In this document: positions 10,864 through 22,722 of the stretch, piece after piece
Layout of the letters: every line of letters begins with the position of its first letter
How positions within the stretch are numbered: the stretch's first letter is position 1
Assembly (NCBI GenBank): GCA_905250885.1
Contig: CAJNOQ010000501.1
Coordinates: 1 to 48,816 of the forward strand
Source: Didymodactylos carnosus
Lineage: Eukaryota; Rotifera; Eurotatoria; Philodinida; Philodinidae
Direction: 5' to 3'
DNA: 48,816 nt
Notes under the pieces: generated by a model
The model's input: only the letters and a program-made list of their open reading frames with translations
Database searches by the model: none
What the model was told of the DNA's origin: nothing
Translations under genes and position numbers: made by a program

Positions 10864-13800
10864 ATGACGAGCTTTTATCCGACAACATTTTACTCACCAA
10901 AGAAATCATTTTGGTTGAACGATACAAATAGTGTGCGTGTACTTATTGATAAGTCGTTTAGTTTGATAAAACTGTTTTTAATTATGATTTTAGAGTGACA
11001 CAGTAATTATACAAACGTCTATACAATCTAATTTGAATAATTTCGATATTCGATCTGAATTTTGTGGAGCTCAAGTACGAAAGAAAAATGTCTTTTACGT
11101 ATTCGAAACTACTTTTTATTTTCTGTTATACAGGATTTTCGATTGAATGAATTAAGAGCTATGACAAATTGTGTCATTGATGTTAAACCACGTGGAGTAC
11201 ATGATCCATTTTCTAATGTTGCATGGACAATTAAGTAAGTGAAATATCAAGACACTAACTGTCGAGATATTACCGATTATTTCTCAAAGATGAATGAAAC
11301 GAGATTTTTAAATGTCTCGTAACATTTTCGTTTGGATTCGTATCGTCCTGTGTAAATAAAATTGTCGTTATTTCATCTTCATCTATCTATTTAACGTTTA
11401 TCGTATCAAAATATAAAACATCAATGAAAAAAAATAAAAGTCTCTTCGTGCTTCAGTACTCAATTTTCGATATGTTATCCGTTTTAAATGATGTTCCAAG
11501 AAAGAACGAATTTCGTCTTGTCTCATTTCAGCAAAGTTTTTCTGAGTTGTCTCCTTTTGTCTTGCATTTCACAAGACGAGACCTCTGCTACTTCTCTATG
11601 TTTTCCTTATAGACATGAAAATCCGGAAATTCGTGAATTTGTGGTCAAACGCTTGCAAAATTGGGCTAAAAAAACTCAAATTATTTGCGATTTGTATTAC
11701 GAGGATTTTCTATTTAAACATCGTAAGTTCTTCTTCAATTTTTACTAATGCTTCTCCTGTAACGTTAACTGCAGCAGTTTTTAACTTTGACTGTAATAGC
11801 TAGAAAATCTCAATATTTATGCCATCTCATTTTTGAATTTGTATAGGATACCTAAAATCACAATCTAGCGAAAAGGTCAATAATAATCGATTAAATTTCT
11901 TCAGCATCCAAAGTTTAAAAAATAGCCATTCTATAAAATGTAAGTTATAGCAGTAAACTACTATTCTCATGCTTAGTTGTGACTATTTCACTATTTTAGC
12001 TGTTGAGTCCAAATTGTCATCGGCTCCTTCGCAATCAAATACATTTGAACGTCATTATCATCAACAACAACAACAACCATTTATTTCAACTGATAGTTGT
12101 CTTATGCGACCATCAGGTGTGGTGTTGTAGAGAATCTTCCTTCTATCTTTTGAACAAACAATTTCAAATTATAGATAATAAATCGATGCAATCGTTTGAT
12201 GAGCCGTCACTAATAAACTCAAATGAAAAGTCTCAAAATTCATCAACAAATGACAATGAAAAGCAAGATTCAGTTTTAGATTATGTATATATATAAATGA
12301 GAAATGCAACAATAGGCTTTGTGAGTGATTTACTATTTATTTTTAGGATGAAATGTCACCCCGGGATGTCCAGCAACTGTATGAAGAAGCAAAATGGAAT
12401 GGGGAAATGTCAGACGGAACCGATTATGAAGAGTAAGTTCAGATTCGTTTTTTTCTGTCTGACTGTACAGCTATGTAGTAAAAAACATCTGTTCGTCTTC
12501 AAGCTTTTAGCGAACTCGAAAAGCAAAGAAAAGTGATTTCGTCATTTCACAAGTTCGTCCACTTTTTAGAAAACTTGTATAAGTTCTTTGAAAATTCGAA
12601 AAACATTCACAAGCTCAAGATCTTGTTTCGAGTTCTTCAAGGATCTCAAAAATAGTTCCTTATGTAGAACAAATGAAGAACTCATTTTTTTTACAGTGTA
12701 CGTTGTAAAATAAGCATTTGTTTCTCAAAATACGTACGTAACAAAACTCTAAAAGTATTCTGAATATCAAATTCTGCTTCTATGTCAATAATATTGCAGC
12801 TCATCGATATCGTTACATGTTTCGTCGAGCAATGCATATATCTGAAACACAAAAATTTATAGTTTTAGATTTTGATGTGTAAGTAATCGTATAGGGTAAC
12901 TATTTATCGTTTGAACTACTTAAGGCACAGTCAGTAAGGGGACATCCCCTATATCCCAATCAGGATATACGACACAAAATTTCATCGTAAAAATGATTAA
13001 GGGAAAAACGACAACGTTATGGGAAACGATTAACCTCACCGTTAGACAGAGCTCGAAAAACTACATTGGATTCTGTTGTTTCATTAAAAGTCTGTCAAAC
13101 ACCCGGCAGCTATTTTTTCGAACAAAACTTTTTAACAAATTTTAGTCGAATTTATATCCCGATTGGAACGACGGTTGACCTTTTATTGCTTAGAATGGGA
13201 TATACTCTTGATCTAATCGCTTTCCACACCGATCGTCTTTTTCTGTTTCTTCATTGACGATACATGTTTATATTGAAACACACATTTCTTTTCTGATGCG
13301 TAAACAATATATAGCTAAGTGCACGTGCTTTATGTTTAACGGGAAATTTTCCAACTATTATAGATTATTCATTCTCGCAAATAAACTGTCTTATGTTTTT
13401 TATAAGTGAATCATAACCGTTGATAGGAACGTTAGATGGGGAAAATAACGAAGAAGAATATTCAGCTCTTCTCAAATTCATCATTTTCTTACAAATGAAA
13501 AGTTAAAATTTTTGATATCCTCAGTGAGGATCCCGATGATCGGAATATAGATTTTTTTGATATCGCAATCAGAGTTGCCAGCTCGGGCGCCACAATCAAC
13601 GCCAACAAGGCGGGAAAAGCGGAAAACCGCGTCGATTATGGCATACCGGCTGGGAACTCTGATCCCAATCGAGATATCGAATTATATCCTGATCGGGATA
13701 TAAAAAAGAATTTTGCTGTAAAAAAGATAGCCCAGTCGGGATATGTCTCTACACTGTCAGCTTGTACTAGTACAATAATAAAAAGACGCAATTCTTACTT

Positions 13801-14464
13801 CATGTTGTCGCTCGGTATTATCCATAAGTAATCTAGTGCGATTGACATTATCATGCAGTTTATTCAAGTCATCTCTTCTTTCAAATTTTGAGTCTAATAT
13901 CCCTTCTTTCACTTTTAAACACCATTTTGTCATCCGTTATGATCGAAAATAGAGAAATACTTTTAACTTTACACTAACAAATATTTTCTCTCATATTCTA
14001 GTCGTAGTCTTCGAGTCCCGTTTGAGCAATATCTTGCTCTATCAAAATTTTCTCAAAAATTAAAATATCATGTTGAACCAAACGCTTACTATGATAATGG
14101 CATTATCGATAACGTAATTCATTTTGTTGAATCAATGGAAGATGTGAATATGAAACACAGTCAAAAAATAAAGACCAAGGATAATATTGAATACTATTAT
14201 TATCAATTGATATTAAATGATCGTATTCTATTTCCTACAGGCATATCAAAATCTGAAAAACAAGCAAAACAGCTTGCATATAAAAATATGATGGAAATTT
14301 GTTGTTATGAATATGGTGTAAAAATAAAACCGTTAGTGAATCATCGTTATAAAGTAACAAAACGTTCAAACTTTCCAAAACATGATGATGATGACTACGA
14401 TCACGATATTACTTCATCATCTTCATTAGATGCTGAGGAAAACACTGAAGACAATGATTATTAA
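10864..14464 (+). CDS. Unrecognised protein with a C-terminal dsRNA-binding-like domain
   Basis: The exon chain starts at ATG 10864: 10864-10932, 10994-11074, 11134-11234, 11613-11722, 12000-12116, 12175-12284 and 12347-12432, all in phase (about 224 residues). The first part is compact and partly charged (for example NPEIREFVVKRLQNWAKKTQ). The fifth and sixth exons are low complexity with a glutamine run. Two further exons, 12800-12878 and 14002-14464, join each other in phase. The last contains YYYQLILNDR followed by GISKSEKQAKQLAYKN, which resembles the strand-loop-helix end of a double-stranded-RNA-binding domain, then an acidic tail. The junction between 12432 (phase 2) and 12800 (needs phase 1) does not fit. 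A missed short exon, a separate gene starting near 12818, or a frameshift could explain it. I do not recognise the family, and no function beyond possible RNA binding is proposed. Confidence 0.55.
12928..13765. repeat. Palindrome-rich foldback repeat in a long intron
   Basis: The 1123-base intron 12879-14001 holds a nested inverted repeat. The arm at 13559-13586 (GATATCGCAATCAGAGTTGC...) pairs with the complement of 13646-13678 (...AACTCTGATCCCAATCGAGATATC). Outside these, ATATCCCAATCAGGATATA near 12951 mirrors TATATCCTGATCGGGATATA near 13684-13703. The centre is locally GC-rich, unlike the rest of the intron. This looks like a foldback or MITE-type element, perhaps two inserted together; the outer ends are uncertain. 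Confidence 0.55.
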
Positions 14465-14806
14465 AAAAAGCAACTTTGTATTCGTTACAGTTGGAGTTTT
14501 AGATAACACAAACGAATATGTGAGGGTTTTGTCTTTCAATATAATGATGGACAAAAATAATCGATCCGTCATTCTACACTCGAACGGAATGACAATTATT
14601 GATTCGAACTTTTGTGTGAATATGCCGAGCATTCACTTCTATCACTTCTGATTCGATGGGGATGAACGCTTTATTCGTGTATCGAAATGTAGCACGCTGA
14701 CGGTTTAAATACATATCGGACGAGTTATAAACACTCATAAAACAACTTCGTTATAAACAAACTTTAAGAGCGAAGAGCCTTTCTGCTCTTTACTGTAGCA
14801 TATACC

Positions 14807-15354
14807 TACACTGTAATCTTGAATTCATTTCTAGTTTATAGATCAGTTTATAAATCAAGCGAATTTCTAGAAATAATTTCCAAGGATCTGGAAATTCTAC
14901 ATCGAATTTCAATTTCTTGGGAATTATACATACATTACACTCATATTATACTTAAATCAGCTTTGACACTTTCCACTTCAGATGACAATTCTACCTATGC
15001 CAGCAAGAATTTTGATTTAGGCAGAGACAGTGGTAGCACGAAGTTTCACTAGGAAGGTCCCAAAGTCGGAGACGTTCACTAGAAATGTTTCAAAAGCATG
15101 AGGGGGCGGGGCCGACCCCAATACAACCTGAGTGCGCCACCACTCAGTGCAGACCCGTCAAGGAATTTCCAGTTTATAGAAAATCAAAAAGGAATTTCTC
15201 CTTCTTAGAAATCATTTATGGAAATTCAACGACGATTTTCTAGATTGTTGGAAATTCGATTTTCTATAAACTGGAAAATCCTCGAGGAATTCCTATAGGT
15301 ACTCTTTGAAATTCGCCAAGCATTTTCCATAAATAATTTCAGTCTTACAGTGTA
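14807..15354. mobile_element. Foldback/MITE-like element, family 1 copy A
   Basis: The ends are perfect 10-base inverted repeats: TACACTGTAA at 14807-14816 and TTACAGTGTA at 15345-15354. If the outer TA is read as a duplicated target, the layout resembles Tc1/mariner-type MITEs. The interior is dense in GAAAATCGA, GGAAATTC and TTTATAGAAAATC in both orientations, so it can fold on itself repeatedly. A GC-rich patch near 15050-15150 differs in composition and may be a nested insert. A related copy is at 36474-36821. No transposase is encoded. Confidence 0.6.
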
Positions 15355-16121
15355 CTGTAAATTATTTTATTTTATTTTATTTCATCCATATTTAATCGAA
15401 ATCCTGGTCCGTGTGACATCTAATAAAAAAACTTGGTATGATGTTGCTAGGCAGAACAATGAACAAGTCTAAACTGTGTTTTGGGATCGAGTTATGAGTA
15501 GTTTGTTGACAACGACATAAAATATCACAAGTAATTGTTAATCATAATATGCCAGTAATTGTTTATCTAGTAAGACCCATCAGTGAAATTTAAATCGTGA
15601 GCGCTACATTTGGTCCATAAACCAAATATTCATTCCTATGGGACCAGAAGCTTTTTACATTTTCGTGGAAAAGGCCAAACTAAAGTATGTTAACACAGCT
15701 AAATGGGCCAGGAGTGAATGGAGTGCGTGACCGGCATATTGCTCAAGTTATATCTTCATACAAAAGTTCGAATCAATAACTATCATTCCTTTTGAGTGCA
15801 GGGTGATTGATCGGTTATTTCTATCATCATTGTATTTTTCTTTTTATTAGCAAAACACACACGTAATAGCTTTTGAAAAGATTTATTACATTTTTAAATA
15901 AACCGTTATACTGAAGAAACATGTTCATGATATTAATAGCATTTGAACTCAAGTCCAAACAAATAGTGATCTAATTAAAAAGTTTTGATATTTTGTTGTC
16001 GACTTCAGCATCCTGCTTTAATCCGTGCTATAGACAGAAATATCACATAAGTGTAAAAACCCATCGCGCTTCTCTCAGTTTTCAAATTCTTTATTATTGC
16101 GGAACAACGTGAATTACATAC

Positions 16122-16337
16122 CAGAGCTCTGTATAGGCCGGACTTCTGAGTCCAGTCCAGTCCACAATACAAAAATCATCTATTTTTTACTGATTATCCT
16201 TCCATTCAAGTGAATCCAAAATTTTTTTCGAGTCCAGATCAATCTATGGCCTTGAAAGTTTGAGTCCAGTCCAGTCCAGTTCATGTGGCCTGGGCTAGAT
16301 TGGACTATGGACTCCGTCCAGTTCATACGGAGCTCTG
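16122..16337. mobile_element. Small foldback element with CAGAGCTC ends
   Basis: CAGAGCTCTGTA at the left end is mirrored by TACGGAGCTCTG at the right end. Inside, repeated GAGTCCAGTCCAGTCC on the left pairs imperfectly with the reverse-complement sense of GGACTATGGACTCCGTCC on the right. The element is about 216 bases, non-coding and consistent with a short non-autonomous foldback transposon. Its terminal CAGAG resembles the end of the larger GC-rich foldback at 45200-45506, so the two may be related. Confidence 0.55.
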
Positions 16338-16669
16338 CTACATACATTGTGACATAATGAAACTGTGTTATATCTAAGTTTATCTCTCTCTCTCTCTCTA
16401 AAAATGGCAATAAGTTGGTATGTATGTTCTAAAACAGATTCTTTATGGCATTGAACTCTCCTCAGTATTTCAATTAATTTTGTATTAATTATTTTGGTGT
16501 ACTTGTTGTGCAGTTTTCTATTTACCTGGCAAGTGCATCTTGAGTTGACTTAATTAGACAATTTAACAAGCGTTAGAACGTAGACTGTTGCCGTGATGAA
16601 AAAGCGCTCTGTCTGATAATTTTCTTACTATTTATTGTTTTCGTTCGAACATGGGTTAGTCATATCATC

Positions 16670-17092
16670 ATGTCAAGACTTGTACAACAACAACTAAGCC
16701 AAACGCTTGTTGATGATCAGCAAAAGCAACAAATTACATCGGTTATAACAAACAAAACATTACATCTTCGACTAAAAAATGCACTATCAATACGACAACA
16801 TGTTGTTTGGGATGAAACGACGGTTGTTGATAATGAATTTGAAAATAAAAAAAAGTCAAAATGTTGTTGTATTTATACGAAATCAGAGAAAGAGAATATA
16901 GAAATAGACAATGATAAAGATAAACAACAGCCAATAATTGATGAAGAATTTGATAATTGTAAACACTGTCGATTTCACACACAAAAAGATTATAGCACGG
17001 CTACCAAAAAAGAAGATGAAAAAGAAGCGGGACCTCATCAAGTACGAATTGTGGTCGCTAAGACTAAAACCGGAATAAGAAAAAACTTCTGA
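16670..17092 (+). CDS. PPP1R11: Protein phosphatase 1 regulatory subunit 11 (inhibitor-3)
   Basis: A single exon encodes 140 residues. The family core is clear: LHLRLK, then a PP1-docking RVxF-type stretch QHVVW, then DETTVVDNEFE, then the hallmark KKKSKCCCIYTK. A second cysteine/histidine cluster, CKHCRFH, lies near residue 98. Proteins of this family bind and inhibit the PP1 catalytic subunit, mostly in the nucleus, and the human member has also been linked to ubiquitin ligase activity through its cysteines. The usual basic residue before VxW is replaced by histidine, and one extra valine sits in the TVVDNE segment. The length is close to the roughly 126 residues of the vertebrate protein. 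A splice-acceptor-like TTAG ends 10 bases before the ATG (16658-16659). Both flanks are intergenic, so it stands alone. Confidence 0.93.
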   Translation: MSRLVQQQLSQTLVDDQQKQQITSVITNKTLHLRLKNALSIRQHVVWDETTVVDNEFENKKKSKCCCIYTKSEKENIEIDNDKDKQQPIIDEEFDNCKHCRFHTQKDYSTATKKEDEKEAGPHQVRIVVAKTKTGIRKNF

Positions 17093-18655
17093 AATATGCA
17101 ATGCATCAAGTGAATTAGATATCCAGCGATTCTGCGCTGGAAATTGGCCTTCTTGAGTTTTCTGACATTCTACCAAAATTTTTGGCGTAGGTTTCCGCCG
17201 CAGAGAATATGTTAGTGATTAAAAAACCTATGTATGTTGGATATTTCCGCCCAGATGATTAAATAGAGCTATATTTTTTTTACACTGCGTGAAAGTCTAG
17301 TGAAAAAATAAGAATATGAATGGTGAGACTAATGCGACTATAACACTTTTAATTCCTTATAACATATTACGCTTTTAATTAAAAATGAAAGTAAAAAGGT
17401 TTAGTTTGATATATATTATACATTCATTAGTAGGCAAAACTATGCGTACTCTTTAAAAAAATGTATTTTAAAAACATTTGAAGAAAATAATCATTTACAA
17501 CATATCATAAATCTTTTGGATTTCTAAAATATAGCTGTTTTACAGTGTGTGCAACATAACTAACTATAGGTCTGTTTCCATTTTAATCGAATACCTTCTC
17601 ATGTTTATCAAACCGACAAAAGCACGTCAATTTCTCGCCAGATCGGCAAAAAACGTTCCACTTTTGTCAGTTAAATGGGATTAATTGGCAGTTGTTGTTT
17701 TTTTCGCTAAGCAAGCGATGGAATCTTGCTATGAGTATTCTTTTCTGTTTCTTTCAAACTTCTTTTTCATTTTTCTTTTGAAGTTTGAACTGTAACGTGT
17801 TTCACAGCGGTAAAGCCGTCCGTGTACTGCGGTACTATATCGATGAAATTAAGGGCTGAGTAATATTTTTCAATCAGTCGATACTCCCAGACACTGTATG
17901 GTAGATACTTGGATCTAGTCGAGATTCATACTGCAACAACTAACGGAAAAAAATGCAAAACAAATCGGTAATTGAAAAAGAACCGATTAACCGCGGTTTA
18001 CCGACAGTTTTCAGTAAAAATCGACGAAAACAGCTATGTGCATGATAGTTTTTGTTATATAAGCTAACGCAGGGAAATTTCAATTATTTCATTAAGAATT
18101 TTATACAGAAATTATAAGTTTAGGAAACATTCATACAGCTTTCGATATCGATGGGATCACCATCTTTTGCAACGTTGTATTATCGTCCATTGGTGGTCAC
18201 GACAATCGAGCAGAAAAAGAGCATTTGTTTGTTCTTGATGATATTCAACTTTTTCTCCAAACATATTTTATTCAACAAAAATAATAAGAAATTATTATTA
18301 TTCTGATCTATCGTCAAACAAACTTCTTTTTTCTTTCGACTATGAAAAACACGAAAAAAATATCAAAATATAGAGAATTATATCAACAAAAACACTTATA
18401 CAAAAAAAAATTACACAGCGCATGCTCAACAAAAACTACCATTATTTTTTCATAGAAAATATCTGACTTGACAAAAAATGAAAATAACTATACACAATAA
18501 CAAAAAAGAAAACAAGGAGCACATTGGAATGTCGAAAAACAGAAAAAAATGAACAGAAATATTCGACAAACAAAAATATAGTTTAGCATTTCCATGAAGA
18601 GCCAAACCCAAATTCAACAAACAAACAGAATAATTGTAAAATATAAATGAAACTT
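17093..18655. other. Intergenic region between convergent PPP1R11 and PARPBP
   Basis: AT-rich, with no supported gene. It should hold the 3' UTRs of the two convergent genes. A short GC palindrome, TTAACCGCGGTTTACC, lies near 17986-18001. Nothing else stands out. Confidence 0.5.
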
Positions 18656-21600
18656 TTATGTTTTACTAAAATAATTCTTTATCAATTTTTGACCGGACGG
18701 AATTGGCTTCTTTGTTAGAGCCTTCTTTATTGTTTTTTGTTTTTTGGACGGATTTGTTGGATAAACTTCTTCATGTGAACGTTTATAAAAATTTTCTTTT
18801 TCATTAGCTACTATTTTTGTGTCAATTAGCTTCATATGATCACTACTAAGGTCAAATGTATTTAAATCTAATTCTTTAAGTGGTTGACGACTATTATCAT
18901 CAGTTGTTGTTATTGTTTCTTTTGATATAGTTGCAATAGTTATTGTTGTTGATGTTGATGTCGTTTCGATATTAGATAGTGATAAATCAAAACTTGTCTC
19001 ATAAATTGTTGACAAATCCAGACAACGTTGAGATTTACTAAATCACAAGCAAATAGTTGTAGTAATGGTTCAAAGTTTTAGTGAAATTTTTAAAAGAATT
19101 TTGCGTAGAAAACACGCACACGTACTTACCGACGTTTTACAAAACGATTATCCTTTTTGATTGTTGTTATTTGTTCTTTGATATTTTGATTAATGGTATC
19201 TGACGATGTATGAGAATGATTCCACAAAAAAACGGACTCGACATTAGATTTATCTTCTACGATAATACAAGTTTGTTTTTCAGTTTCATCTTTACCAATA
19301 ACAGATATGATGGTATCAGCTAATGGTGTCAAAGGACTTCTAAAAGTAAAAGAACAAATATAATACTAACTCGTAGACACGTCTATATCACGTATGCACT
19401 TACCTTAGTAAACGGTAACACATAGCTTTTTTTATGTCAGTTGACGGACTTTCATAATAATCATTATTATCTTTGTCATTGTTGAATAAAATTGGAATAG
19501 CAATAGTTTCTTTAGCACATAAATACGATAGTGAACGTAAAAATTTTCGACCACATAATGAACCACCGGCTGACGCAGACTAAAAACGTATTAAAAATGA
19601 CAACTAAAGACTAAATTGCAATAATTTTCTATAGTGTACTGACTCCTATAAGGAATCCTGCCACCCCTTTAAGAGAATGTGTTTCTTCTTGAATATCAAC
19701 ATAACGCCAGAGACAAAGCCGTACAAAGTAACTAGATAATTTATTATTTAGATAAAAGTACGTACTCGAACAGGTGATGTATAATGCATTAATGTCATTG
19801 TTGTGGGAAATTTGTTACACAATTCCTTGATATTTTCTATCAAAATATTATCACATCGACTAAATGCTGGATCTCTACGAAGCTGTTTTCTTAAACTTGT
19901 TATTAATTGTTCAAATGTCATACTAAAAAAGTAAAAAAATATACAACAGATATATTAACTGATTATCTTTTAACAAAGAAACAAAAACATGTCACAATTT
20001 TATAATTCAATAAACATACTCTGGTTCATTTTGAGAATCTCCTTCATCAATAATCATTTGCAATTGTTCAATAAAATCAATAAACTCTTTGATACCAATA
20101 TAATATTTTTCTAACAGAATCATCATTCTATCATTTTCATCTTCATTTTTTATTTTGTTCAAATTTAGTAACAACAATTCTTTTCGTCTAACAAATGATA
20201 ATAATATTTGATAAATAGACAAATTTTTCCCATTTGATAGTTGTTTTAAATCAATTATTGTTTGATGATCAATATTTGTACGATTCGGTGTGAATAATGC
20301 ATGCACAAGAGCATGCTCATTCCGAGTATCAAGCAACAGAGACAAATATGTTAATATCGTGTGTCGAATATAAAACTAGAAATAAAAAGCTTGTCAGGAC
20401 AAAAATATGAAAGCTTTCTTCCTGCATATATGCATAGCATAATTAACATCCAATTCTTGCTCTATTACGAATACACATTTATTTTGACTTTCTCTTTAAA
20501 CTTAAAACTTCGTCTTTCCTTCTAACGTAGGAAAGTCCTAAACGTTTTCATAAAACGAAGATTATAAGAATAGGAAAAAGATGTGCGATATTCTTTACTT
20601 ATCAATTACATCACCGAGTCAACCTCTTTATCGCCACATTCTCTCGATAGAATGGTCTAATCTTTGACAAACGAGAACATATGCTGTACAAAATTCTGGC
20701 CTTTTACTCCACCTTACTTTGGTACGTAGACTGAGATAATCGTAGCTTGTCCCAAAAAGATGAAAACAGGAAACGAAATCTCATTTTGTTTTTGTTTAAA
20801 CACAAAACTTTCATCTAATGAAGTTGAGCTGCTCAAAAATGAAAAATTGCACGAAATAAGCACATTTTTTCATATCCGTTCATGTACCACTCGTAACTCA
20901 GAATAATTGAAACTAACTTACGCGACTCAGTTGACCATTTTCATGTTCTTGAACATTCTCATTTATCATACTGAATATATTTTCTTTCGTCGATATTGTA
21001 GCAATTTTCTCATTCAATTTGATTATCTTGAACTTATCATACTTTTCTAATGCCTGTTTCAATAATAAATAATCTAATTCATTTGAATACGAACAATAGT
21101 TACTTGACAGTAGAATAGATGATCGATTTGTTGCTGTATCCAAATAAAGATCAATTAAATCTTTCAATCCTGCACGTTTTAAATAATTATTATATAACGT
21201 CAATAAATGATTAGTATTTGATGATGGTAAAATTAATTTTTGAGAACATAAATTTAGAAAACATTGTTTATCGCAATTATTTATTCCGTTTAGTTTTACT
21301 TTTGGTGTTAATGTTTTTTCATAATCATAATGAACAATTTTATATATTAAAAACATATCATGTGCACCAATAACACTAATAGGTTGTTGTACTAATGATG
21401 ACTGATTAGAATACATTGAATTGAAATAATTGTCGACGATCCATGATGAAAATGATTGAAACAATAAACAAATAACTGATTCTAAACAGACGTAAAAAAT
21501 ACAAAAAGTCGTCATTTAGATAAAGAGTAACGAATAGAAATGATTTTAAAGTCAACTAGACCAATAATGTTTGTTGAACACAACTTACTAGATTGATTTG

Positions 21601-21691
21601 ATTCGTTTTCATACAATAACTTTATTGCTTCGATTTCAATAGAAGTCTGATGTTCTACCGGTCCATCAAATATAACGAGAGCCGCCGACAT
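18656..21691 (-). CDS. PARPBP: PCNA-interacting partner PARI (PARPBP)
   Basis: Seven exons on the minus strand join in phase: 21691-21589, 21481-20922, 20375-20020, 19922-19766, 19579-19404, 19339-19130 and 19037-18656, giving 647 residues (the human protein has about 580). Recognisable family segments include NNYLKRAGLKDLIDLYLD, IYQILLSFVRRKELLL, KEFIDFIEQLQMIIDEG and GGSLCGRKFLRSLSYL. The C-terminus SGQKLIKNYFSKT is a PIP-box that would dock on PCNA, and the human homologue also ends in a PIP-box. A basic KKQK stretch before it may act in nuclear import. PARI is a UvrD-helicase-like protein that restrains homologous recombination at replication forks; I infer the same role. A splice acceptor (21695-21696) sits 3 bases before the ATG. 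The second intron (546 bases) is long for this gene. Confidence 0.9.
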
Positions 21692-21696
21692 TCTCT

Positions 21697-22722
21697 AAAA
21701 GCGCAAGACAAAATACAAGTTATTTGTTTACATAAGTGCTAAACTGATGTTTATGCCAAAAAGATGCAACGATTTCTTTCCAACGAAAGTTATATGGAGA
21801 TTAAAGTTTTGATAAAATGGTGTCTAACTTTATGTTTAAAGATTTGCATCCACATCAATTTCAAGGAGTGGAGCAAAAATCTGTATAATCCTTGGTCACC
21901 TTTCTACTCCTAATGTTTCTCAATTATGTTGCGAACACAGAGAGTAGTACCAGCACCATTTGAAATTTAGAAAACAGCATAATTGCATAAGTTACTTTGC
22001 GAGAGTCGCTGACTTTCCTTCACGCTGTATTTCAAGTAGCTCATTGTCTCTAATTCCAAGTGAAATGAATAACAAAAAGTTTAAAAATGAGTGTGTATTA
22101 CTATTGATCTACTTTTCTTGAGAACAAAAAACATTGACATACAATAAAGAATATAAATAAATACGATAAAAATAGGGTTACATTTCAATGTTAAAATTTA
22201 TAAAATATATTTAAGAGAAACTATACAAAACATTCTCTAAAGCTTTATCTTATACAGAAAATAACTAGATCTTTACTAAGAGAAAATGCACATGAATTTA
22301 TGAAATTAAAACAACGAATATATTGCACATCACATCAAAAGAGAAAAAATTGTAAAGAAGTATATTTTTATTGTTCACTCGAATCTATGGAATCTCTACG
22401 TAAACTGGAATAGCCTAGCTGGTTACGATTGAACGTGCAGCAGCTTTTATCTTTTGAAAAACAACAACCCACTGAAAGTTGGCTGACTCCACTGAATAAT
22501 TAATCTTAAAAACGATGTCTGAAACTTGAAGAAACTGGAAAAACAAAAGTGACTATTATCAATAAAATGTCAGATATAAACAAACAAAAGGAACAACAAT
22601 AACAAAGACAAAAGGTGGAGTATTTCGTTTATAATTACGGAATAAGAAACAGATAAAAGGAATGCATTCAGCCGTGAATAAATATACATATAAAAACTTT
22701 CATAGATTTTATTCCTGTGCTT
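21697..22722. other. Intergenic region between ATP6AP1 and PARPBP
   Basis: About 1 kb of AT-rich sequence between two minus-strand genes. It should include the 3' UTR of ATP6AP1 and the promoter of PARPBP. No coding sequence or repeat is supported. Confidence 0.5.

Larger units (their letters stand above)
14465..16657. other. Intergenic region with two foldback elements
   Basis: No gene is supported between the dsRBD-like gene and PPP1R11. The region carries the foldback elements described at 14807-15354 and 16122-16337, and a short CT repeat at 16381-16399. The rest is AT-rich unique-looking sequence. Confidence 0.55.

Noticed and set aside
15760-15790. GTTCGAATC resembling a tRNA T-arm B box
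   Set aside because: No matching A box, acceptor stem or anticodon arm could be drawn around it.
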